Shown in pieces: positions 56,037-64,000 of a stretch of 64,000 nucleotides of DNA (position 1 is the first letter of the stretch; every line of letters begins with the position of its first letter). Source of the stretch: Megaustenia siamemsis (lineage: Eukaryota > Mollusca > Gastropoda > Stylommatophora > Ariophantidae); contig JAVIAB010000102.1 of NCBI GenBank assembly GCA_032433765.1, positions 15,071,730 through 15,135,729 on the forward strand. The letters run 5' to 3'. A program made the position numbers and the translations under genes. The notes beneath the pieces were generated by a model. It saw only the letters and a list, made by a program, of their open reading frames with translations. It was not told the DNA's origin and made no database searches.

Positions 56037-57255
56037 ACGGAACTTATTCGTGTAGCATTATTCTCTGTCTGTAGTTCAATTAGACGTGTATAATGTCTCG
56101 GAACTTATTTGTGTAGCATTATTCTCTCTCTGTAGTTCAATTAGACGTGTATAATGTCATGGGAACTTATTCGTGTAGCATTATTCTCTGTCTGTAGTTC
56201 AATTAGACGTGTATAATGTCTCGGGAACTTATTTGTGTAGCATTATTCTCTCTCTGTAGTTCAATTAGACGTGTATAATGTCATGGGAACTTATTCGTGT
56301 AGCATTATTCTCTCTCTGTAGTTCAATTAGACGTGTATAATGTCTCGGGAACTTATTCGTGTAGCATTATTCTCTGTCTGTAGTTCAATTAGACGTGTAT
56401 AATGTCTCGGGAACTTATTCGTGTAGCATTATTCTCTGTCTGTAGTTCAATTAGACGTGTATAATGTCATGGGAACTTATTCGTGTAGCATTATTCTCTG
56501 TAGTTCAATTAGACGTGTATAATGTCATGGGAACTTATTTGTGTAGCATTATTCTCTGTAGTTCAATTAGACGTGTATAATGTCATGGGAACTTATTTGT
56601 GTAGCATTATTCTCTGTCTGTAGTTCAATTAGACGTGTATAATGTCATGGGAACTTATTCGTGTAGCATTATTCTCTGTCTGTAGTTCAATTAGACGTGT
56701 ATAATGTCATGGGAACTTATTCGTGTAGCATTATTCTCTGTCTGTAGTTCAATTAGACGTGTATAATGTCATGGGAACTTATTTGTGTAGCATTATTCTC
56801 TGTAGTTCAATTAGACGTGTATCATGTCTCGGGAACTTATTTGTGTAGCATTATTCTCTGTCTGTAGTTCAATTAGACGTGTATCATGTCATGGGAACTT
56901 ATTTGTGTAGCATTATTCTCTGTCTGTAGTTCAATTAGACGTGTATCATGTCTCGGGAACTTATTTGTGTAGCATTATTCTCTGTCTGTAGTTGACTTAA
57001 AAGTATATCATGTCTCGGGAACTTATTTGTGTAGCATTATTCTCTGTCTGTAGTTCAATTAGACGTGTATCATGTCATGGGAACTTATTTGTGTAGCATT
57101 ATTCTCTGTAGTTCAATTAGACGTGTATCATGTCTCGGGAACTTATTTGTGTAGCATTATTCTCTGTCTGTAGTTGACTTAAAAAGTATATCATGTCCTG
57201 GGTACTTATTTGTGTAGCACTATTCTCTGTCTGTAGTTGACTTAAAAGTGTATCA
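56037..57255. repeat. 62/58-bp minisatellite
   Basis: About 20 units with GGGAACTTATTCGTGTAGCA, TTATTCTCTGTCTGTAGTTC and AATTAGACGTGTATAATGTC. Alternating endings ATGTCAT and ATGTCTC, and a 4-bp deletion (loss of TCTG) in several units. TTCGTG changes to TTTGTG, and TATAATG to TATCATG, toward the right. Confidence 0.97.
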
Positions 57256-57540
57256 TATCCATCCGCACGATTTGTTTTCTTTTCGTTTGATTGAAAGCAG
57301 TACAAATACAAAGTGAAATGATATACACATTAAACATATTTGAAAGCTGGAAAACAGTAGAAAAAGGAAACATCAAAGCGTTATTAGAATGGTAAAATAG
57401 TTATCAAGACTCTTTTAGAATAAAAAAAAACAACAGCAAACTATTGCCTACATGGGAAAGAAAACATCAAGACTTTATTGGAATACTTGGACCAAACAAA
57501 ATCAGAAATCAAGACAGAAAGTGATGTAATCATGAGGATA
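57256..57540. other. Single-copy AT-rich sequence
   Basis: No gene recognised. Confidence 0.5.
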
Positions 57541-57660
57541 TGCATATAGTGATAACAGTCAGGCGATCATACATCTGCATAGTGATAACAGTCAGACGAT
57601 CATACATCTATATAGTGATAACAGTCAGACGATCATACATCTATATAGTGATAACAGTCA
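57541..57660. repeat. 33-bp tandem repeat, four units
   Basis: Units GTGATAACAGTCAGACGATC and ATACATCTATATA. GTGATAACAG...ACG is shared with the 34-bp array that follows, so the two probably have common origin. Confidence 0.9.
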
Positions 57661-57689
57661 GGCAATGATCTTATACACACAATGGGGTA

Positions 57690-58985
57690 ACAGACGGACC
57701 ACGGGGATATACATACTGTGATAACATACGGGCTATGAGGATAAACACAATTTTGATAACAGACGGGCCATGAGAATATACAGACTGTGATAACAGACGG
57801 CCATGAGAATATACAGATTGTGATAACAGACGGGCCATGAGAATATACACACTGTGATTACAGATGGGCCATGAGAATATGCAGATTGTGATAACAGACG
57901 GGCCATGAGAATATACACACTGTGATAACAGACGGGCCATGAGAATATACAGACTGTGATAACAGACGGGCCATGAGAATATGCAGATTGTGATAACAGA
58001 CGGGCCATGAGAATATACACACTGTGATTACAGATGGGCCATGAGAATATGCAGATTGTGATAACAGACGGGCCATGAGAATATACACACTGTGATAACA
58101 GACGGGCCATGAGAATATACACACTGTGATTACAGACGGGCCATGAGAATATGCAGATTGTGATAACAGACGGGCCATGAGAATATACACACTGTGATAA
58201 CAGACGGACCATGAGAATATACACACTGTGATAACAGACGGGCCATGAGAATATACACACTGTGATAACAGACGGGCCATGAGAATATACACACTGTGAT
58301 TACAGATGGGCCATGAGAATATACACACTGTGATTACAGACGGATCATGAGAATATGCACACTGTGATTACAGACGGATCATGAGAATATGCAGACTGTG
58401 ATAACAGACGGGCCATGAGAATATGCAGACTGTGATAACAGACGGGCCATGAGAATATGCAGATTGTGATAACAGACGGGCCATGAGAATATGCAGACTG
58501 TGATAACAGACGGGCCATGAGAATATGCAGACTGTGATAACAGACGGGCCATGAGAATATGCAGACTGTGATAACAGACGGGCCATGAGAATATGCAGAC
58601 TGTGATAACAGACGGGCCATGAGAATATACAGACTGTGATAACAGATGGGCCATGAGAATATACAGACTGTGATAACAGACGGACCATGAGGATATGCAG
58701 ACTGTGATAACAGATGGACCATGAGGGTATACAGACTGTGATAACAGACGGACCATGAGGATATACACACTGTGATAACAGACGGGCCATGAGGATATAC
58801 ACACTGTAATAACAGACGGGCCATGAGGATATACACACTGTAATAACAGACGCGTCATGAGGATATACAGACTGTGATAACAGACGGACCATGAGGACAT
58901 ACACACTGTGATAACAGACGGACCATGAGGGCATACACACTGTGATAACAGACGGACCATGAGGACATACACACTGTGATAACAG
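57690..58985. repeat. 34-bp minisatellite
   Basis: About 38 units of 34 bp (GTGATAACAGACGGGCCATG plus AGAATATACACACT). Variants at ATACACACT/ATGCAGATT/ATGCAGACT form local multi-unit patterns; from about 58,680 the GGACCATGAGGATAT type takes over. Confidence 0.97.
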
Positions 58986-59039
58986 ACAGTTGATGGAGTG
59001 GGTCATGTCTTGTGCTCAGCAGGAAATACACATCACAAG

Positions 59040-59220
59040 AACTGACATGCAATGGACTTCGGTGGGATGGTGGAAGAGAGGCAGACTAAGGGCAGCCTGG
59101 CACAGGGCGATGGAAACGGACAATCTGACGAAGAGCTTTGTTGTGGCCGTGTACAAGACGCCAGAGGGCGTGTCGGATGCCGTCTGCTTTGTCGTTCGGT
59201 GGCCATGGAAGGAAAGATCA
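59040..59220 (+). pseudogene. Possible LINE C-terminal relic (family P)
   Basis: Plus-strand frame MQWTSVGWWKRGRLRAAWHR resembles the W-x-G-x-x-KRGRP-x-x-W block at the end of many LINE proteins. Downstream frames are inconsistent. Weak call. Confidence 0.35.
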
Positions 59221-59520
59221 ATATTTGTAATATGATGGCTGTGGTATTGATGGGAAATGATTACTTTCATTACGGACCACGGGTTGTCTCATCTGGAGGA
59301 GAGAGAGAGAGAGTGAGAGCGAGTGAATGTGTGAGTGAGTGGTAGGCTGTGGAGTAACAAAGTAATGTGGTTGAGTGACTTCCCATACACATAGATACGC
59401 AAACTTTCCGGATACAGCAAGAAAGTCAACGATTAAGCCAGTTCTGTTACATAATGATGACTTTCGTTACATCTGACTGGCACATATGCACACATTTACC
59501 TGCACACACACACACACACA
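59221..59520. other. Spacer with short GA and CA runs
   Basis: GAGAGAGA near 59,300 and CACACACA near 59,505; no gene. Confidence 0.5.
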
Positions 59521-59602
59521 GGAGAGCATCATTAGTGTAGTGGTAGCGCGCTGTCTTGCCGACCAAGTTAGCGTGGATTCAAACGCCGCTCGTCGCTCTG
59601 CA
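59521..59602 (+). mobile_element. tRNA-like sequence (tRNA pseudogene or SINE head)
   Basis: Box A-like TTAGTGTAGTGGTAGCGCG, as in tRNA-Gly/Glu/Asp, then GGATTCAAACGCC as a degraded box B about 45 nt later. Ends pair over five bases (AGAGC 59,523-59,527 with GCTCT 59,595-59,599). The cloverleaf is imperfect, so I do not call a functional tRNA. Confidence 0.5.
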
Positions 59603-59741
59603 GTTGCTGGCTCTCAGAGATGATGGCTCAGAGATGATGCCCCCCCCCCCTCGCACACACATCCACATATATCCTGGTACGGTTACCTTTTATATTTCTC
59701 TCCCTTGCGACATGACGTCACGGGACAATACTTTTATAGAC

Positions 59742-59880
59742 AACACACACACACACAGGACACGTTCGACTTTACGCCAGACACACACACAGGACACGTT
59801 CGACTTTATGCCAAACACACACACAGGACACGTTCGACTTTACGTCACACATACATAGGACAAATTCGACTTTACGCCAA
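59742..59880. repeat. ~31-bp tandem repeat with CA runs, about four units
   Basis: Units ACACACACAGGACACGTTCG and ACTTTACGCCA with variable (CA)n length. Confidence 0.9.
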
Positions 59881-59989
59881 CAATGTCATTATGTTTTTGT
59901 TTTGTTTTGTTTTTTTGGCCAGTGATATTTGGATTTTACCAATGAGTTTATGTGCATTACGACATCTCATTGCTTCATACATTGTTGCA

Positions 59990-61165
59990 TTGTTAGTGTT
60001 GTTAGTGTTGTTACATTGTTAGTGTTGTTGTGTTGTTTGTTTTGTTGTGTTGTTACGTTTTTAGTGTTGTTGCATTGTTAGTTTTGTTAGTATTGTTACA
60101 TTGTTAGTGTTGTTGTGTTGTTTGTTTTGTTGTGTTGTTACGTTTTTAGTGTTGTTGCATTGTTAGTTTTGTTAGTATTGTTACATTGTTAGTGTTGTTG
60201 TGTTGTTTGTTTTGTTGTGTTGTTACGTTTTTAGTGTTGTTACGTTTTTAGTGTTGTTGCATTGTTAGTTTTGTTAGTGTTGTTGCATTGTTAGTTTTGT
60301 TGTGTTGTTTGTTTTGTTGTGTTGTTACGTTTTTAGTGTTGTTACATTGTTAGTTTTGTTGCATTGTTAGTTTTGTTAGTGTTGTTACTTTGTTAGTTCT
60401 GTTGCATTATTAGTTTTGTTAGTGTTGTTGTGTTGTTTGTTTTGTTACATTGTTAGTTTTGTTGCATTGTTAGTTTTGTTAGTGGTGTTGTGTTGTTTGT
60501 TTTGTTACATTGTTAGTGTTGTTGCATTGTTAGTTTTGTTAATGTTGTTACTTTGTTAGTGTTGTTGTATTATTAGTTTTGTTAGTGTTGTTGTGTTGTT
60601 TGTTTTGTTACATTGTTAGTGTTGTTGCATTGTTAGTTTTGTTAGTGTTGTTGCATTGTTAGTGTTGTTGTGTTTGTTTTGTTGTGTTGTTATGTTTTTA
60701 GTGTTGTTACATTGTTAGTTTTGTTGCATTGTTAGTTTTGTTAGTGTTGTTACTTTGTTAGTGTTGTTGCATTATTAGTTTTGTTAGTGTTGTTGCATTG
60801 TTAGTTTTGTTGTGTTGTTAGTTTTGTTGTGTTGTTACGCTTTTAGTGTTGTTACATTGTTAGTTTTGTTAGTGTTGTTACATTGTTAGTGTTGTTGCAT
60901 TGTTAGTTTTGTTAGTTTTGTTACTTTGTTAGAGTTGTCGTGTTGCTAGTTTTGTTGCATTGTAGTGTTTTTACTTTATTAGTGTTGTTGCATTATTAGT
61001 TTTGTTAGTGTTGTGACATTGTTAGTGTTGTTGTGTTATTACATTGTTAGTGTTGTTGTGTTGTTACGTTGTTAGTTTTGTTGGTGTTGTTACATTGTTA
61101 GTGTTGTTACATTGTTAGTGTTGTTACATTATTAGTTTTGTTAGTGTTGTTACATTGTTAGTGTT
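59990..61165. repeat. TTG-rich degenerate minisatellite, strongly strand-asymmetric
   Basis: About 1.17 kb built from TTGTTAGTG, TTGTTACA, TTGTTGCA and TTGTTTG words in multiples of three, with larger patterns (for example a ~120-bp block repeated near 60,025 and 60,105). The plus strand is almost entirely T and G, with little A and hardly any C. Confidence 0.93.
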
Positions 61166-61790
61166 GCGTACAAAGGGCAGCTTACAGAAACAATTGAAAT
61201 AAGAACAGGGGTAAGGCAGTGTTGCCTTCTGTCTCCATTTCTCTTTCTACTAGCCATAGATTGGATTATGAGAATAACTCAAAACTACAGAAATGAAATC
61301 CAGTGGTCACTGACCAAGCAACTTAATGACTTAGTTCTCCTATCACATAATTATCAACAGATGCAAGATAAAATGAACATACTTAATGAGAGATCAAAGC
61401 AGCTGGGACAGAAAATAAACGGAGCTAAGACCAAAATTATGAGAATTAATACTTTTGACAATAAGCAAAGAACAAGAGGAAATACCTCTACTAGACGTAC
61501 AATTTTGCATATATCTGGGTAGTAATCTAGACAAAGAATTAAGAACAGAGAATGATAACAAAGTAAGGATATCAAAAGCAAGAGGTGCATTCGTTGTTCG
61601 GGAAACATTTTGATTTTAATTCGTTTGCAGGGATACCGGGGCCTTCCATAACCATAACCATGGAAGTCCAAAGAAATTAGGTTACAAATACAAAATATTT
61701 TTATCTTTATAGAAAAACAACAATTATAAACTCCAATTTAGGTCAGTCTTATTATATGGCTGTGAAAACATGGGAAACAACAAAAATGAC
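61166..61790 (+). pseudogene. LINE family G (RTE-like) RT fragment lacking the FADD box
   Basis: Plus-strand fragment: TETIEIRTGVRQCCLLSPFL, FLLAIDWIMRITQNY, WSLTKQLNDLVLLSHNYQQM, QLGQKINGAKTKIMR, then after an insertion YKLQFRSVLLYGCE. Where relatives have the catalytic F/Y-A-D-D block between LTKQL and LLSH, this copy reads NDLV, consistent with an in-frame loss of about six codons. A roughly 70-bp foreign segment at 61,612-61,690 interrupts it. Confidence 0.75.
61612..61654 (+). repeat. 43-bp dispersed motif, copy 2
   Basis: Matches the reverse complement of 35,803-35,845 at 41 of 43 positions. Lies inside the LINE G remnant. Confidence 0.8.
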
Positions 61791-61798
61791 AGTCATGA

Positions 61799-62725
61799 AG
61801 ATATCTATCTATCTATCTATTGACCTTTCGAGCCGTTGCCGGCCCATAGGGCGTAGACCAAGATACACCTTCTCATATCTGAATTTTTGTTCTAGCAGTT
61901 TTCTTTTAAAGATATTTTATCAAATCTCGCCATTTGTCTCTGTTTTGTGCAAGCAGCTCTATCTAATTGAGGGAGCCGAATCCTGTTGCTCTTGCCTCTC
62001 TCATCAATGTTCTTCTCAGTGTCTCCCTGGGTCTTCCTCTTTCTCTCTTACCTGTTGTTTCCCATATCATGCCCGGTTTGCTATTCGGTTATTATCTCTT
62101 CTCATCACATGTCCGACATATGCCCATCGTCTTTTCTTTATTACTGAAGATATTAGTGGTTGATTGGCGATTTCTCTAATTTCCTCGTTTGTTTTGAATT
62201 CGTTCCACGCTATACCAAGTATTTTCCTTAGACATTTATTTTCGAATGCGTTCAACTTTGTTTCTATATCTCTTGTTGTTTTCCAGCTTTCACACGCATA
62301 CGTAAGGGTTGATAGTACATTTGATTTGAATAGCCTAAGTTTTGTGTTTGTGCTGATTAGTTTTGATTTCCACAACTTTTCAAGGCTTCTGAAAGACATT
62401 GCTGCTTTAGCTATTCTGATTCTAATTTCTTTACTTGTATCCCCTTCTCGATCAATGTGACTTCCAAGATAGATAAAGTGATCGATCTCTTCTACTGGTT
62501 TGTTTTCCATGTATATTTTGTCATCTGTTGGAATTAAACTTTTCATGACTTTAGTCTTTTCATGATTGATCTCAAGCCCAATTTTGCTGGCTATTGCTGA
62601 TAGTTCATTTGTGTTTTCCTGCATCATTTTTATCTGACTGCTGATGAGGACCATGTCATCAGCAAAGTCGAGGTCCTCCAAATGGTCTCCTTGTATCCAT
62701 TCGATGCCTCTATTACCAGTGCATT
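61799..62725 (-). pseudogene. LINE family F, RT C-terminal half and 3' end
   Basis: Best copy of family F, open for 204 codons (62,067-62,681, minus): DLDFADDMVLISSQIKMM with FADD at 62,655-62,666; IASKIGLEINHEKTKVM; FIYLGSHIDREGDTSKEIR; LEKLWKSKLISTNTKLRLFK; SNVLSTLTYACESW; FENKCLRKILGIAWNEF; IKKRRWAYVGHVMRRDN. The 3' end has a (ATAG)n tail (61,799-61,822). 5'-truncated, so no endonuclease. Copies at 27,940, 11,165 and 29,455 are related. Confidence 0.88.
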
Positions 62726-62849
62726 TGTTTTAGGGCCGAAAAAACTATCACTACTATCTACTGCTAATTTACACATTCTGTATCAGGTCTACATTTCATT
62801 AACAACATCGTTTTTACGATAGCGGCTTGTTAAACCTCTGATCAACGGT

Positions 62850-63335
62850 TCTATACCAAGCCGGAGAACAATAATTCCTCCATGTTGGAAACAACCGGAA
62901 ACCATAATATGATATGAAGATATAGACCTTCATTAATGGATGCTTGCGCAGAATAAAAGGATGGAAATGGCAGGACAAAATCATTAACTTAGAATTATGG
63001 GAAAGTACCAGCCAAATACCAGTGGATGAAGAGATGCAGCGAAGACGATGGCGCTGGATAGGATACACACACTGTGGAAGTCAAGTGAGAGTATTACACA
63101 ACAGGTCCTTTTTTGGAAACCCCAAGGAAAAAGACAAAGATAAAGACCAAAATATTCTTGGAGAAGACATATGGAAGCAGAGATGAAGATGATGAGGAAG
63201 ACATGGAATGGTCGTAAAAGAATGGCGAGAAACAGAACGGCTTGGAAAGTGTTTGTTGAAGACCTATGCTCAACACGGAACTGAAAGTGTTTGTTGAAGA
63301 CCTATGCTCCACAGGGAGCTGAAAGGTAGAAGAAG
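62850..63335 (+). pseudogene. LINE family A C-terminus and 3' end
   Basis: Plus-strand remnant: IKGWKWQDKIINLELWES, MQRRRWRWIGYT, then in shifting frames a GNPKEK block and MARNRTAWKVFVEDLCSTRN. The last 45 bp (GTGTTTGTTGAAGACCTATG) is duplicated in tandem before the end GGGAGCTGAAAGG. Frameshifts are present. Confidence 0.75.
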
Positions 63336-63390
63336 GATGATTTTATGGTTTTACCAGCGATATTTAAACCATATATATATATAGAGGACG

Positions 63391-63946
63391 TTTTGTTCTT
63401 CCATTACTTGCCGAAGTAGACTCTCAGCAGCGAAGTTTTGTTCTTCCATTACTTGCTGAAGTAGACTCTCAGCAGCGAAGTTTTGTTCTTCCATTACTTG
63501 CCGAAGTAGACTCTCAGCAGCGAAGTTTTGTTCTTCCATTACTTGCTGAAGTAGACTCTCAGCAGCGAAGTTTTGTTCTTCCATTACTTGCCGAAGTAGA
63601 CTCTCAGCAGCGAAGTTTTGTTCTTCCATTACTTGCTGAAGTAGACTCTCAGCAGCGAAGTTTTGTTCTTCCATTACTTGCTGAAGTAGACTCTCAGCAG
63701 CGAAGTTTTGTTCTTCCATTACTTGCTGAAGTAGACTCTCAGCAGCGAAGTTTTGTTCTTCCATTACTTGCTGAAGTAGACTCTCAGCAGCGAAGTTTTG
63801 TTCTTCCATTACTTGCTGAAGTAGACTCTCAGCAGCGAAGTTTTGTTCTTCCATTACTTGCTGAAGTAGACTCTCAGCAGCGAAGTTTTGTTCTTCCATT
63901 ACTTGCTGAAGTAGACTCTCAGCAGCGAAGTTTTGTTCTTCCATTA
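63391..63946. repeat. 45-bp minisatellite between AT-dinucleotide runs
   Basis: Twelve 45-bp units (15 codons; MEEQNFAAESLLQQV on the minus strand, open 197 codons from 63,944 to 63,351). The only regular difference is CTTGCCGAAG versus CTTGCTGAAG, strictly alternating over the first six units and constant after. Short (AT)n runs lie on both sides (63,370-63,382 and 63,945-63,957). The predicted repeat is helical and charged, but no exon signals are seen. Confidence 0.97.
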
Positions 63947-64000
63947 ATATATATATACATTTTATCTATATTTCAGCAGATAAAATGTTTCTGCCATGTA

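Noticed and set aside
59521..59602. Functional tRNA gene
   Set aside because: Box B is degraded and the cloverleaf is incomplete; better explained as a tRNA pseudogene or SINE head.

Overview
This window looks like gene-poor DNA from a eukaryote, most likely an invertebrate; a mollusc is my best guess but cannot be proved from sequence alone. It has no prokaryotic gene layout: there are no operons, ribosome-binding sites, rRNA or intact host genes. Two kinds of sequence fill it. The first is tandem minisatellites, more than 30 arrays with units from 17 to 72 bp, together roughly 40% of the window. The second is dead fragments of non-LTR retrotransposons (LINEs) and tRNA-derived SINEs. Nearly all long open frames here are by-products of stop-free tandem repeats, or are decayed LINE coding sequence.

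Layout: 0-5 kb has a GC-rich 32-bp array, a LINE fragment that runs straight into a 22-bp array, and a 28-bp array. 5-7 kb has a LINE 3' end with a clean target-site duplication (TSD), a SINE and another LINE 3' end. 7.2-10.7 kb is a 39-bp array of about 90 units. 11-12.1 kb is a LINE interrupted by another LINE and by a SINE. 12.4-13.7 kb is a 28-bp array. 14-15.7 kb is mostly unique sequence with one candidate acidic ORF. 15.7-22.8 kb is an old ~44-bp satellite into which at least three retroelements inserted, one carrying two further LINEs nested inside it. 25.2-26.9 kb is a 30-bp array with a 163-bp TSD-flanked insertion. 32.7-35 kb is a 43-bp array split by a SINE-bearing insertion. 36.1-39 kb is a 41-bp array in two abruptly joined subfamilies. 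39-51 kb has eight large arrays among LINE remnants. 53.6-59 kb has 17-, 62- and 34-bp arrays with one complete SINE. 60-61.2 kb is a TTG-rich array. 61.2-63.3 kb holds three LINE remnants, and 63.4-63.9 kb a 45-bp array.

The genes do not work together in any pathway. What links the pieces is mechanism: target-primed retrotransposition (5' truncation, 7-13 bp TSDs, short-repeat 3' tails) and later tandem amplification. In at least one place (17.66-18.01 kb) a minisatellite formed by in-frame amplification of 13 codons of a LINE endonuclease, and a second array (2.38 kb) appears to be seeded by LINE reverse-transcriptase sequence. LINE family letters A-N, P used below are local labels for this window, not database names.
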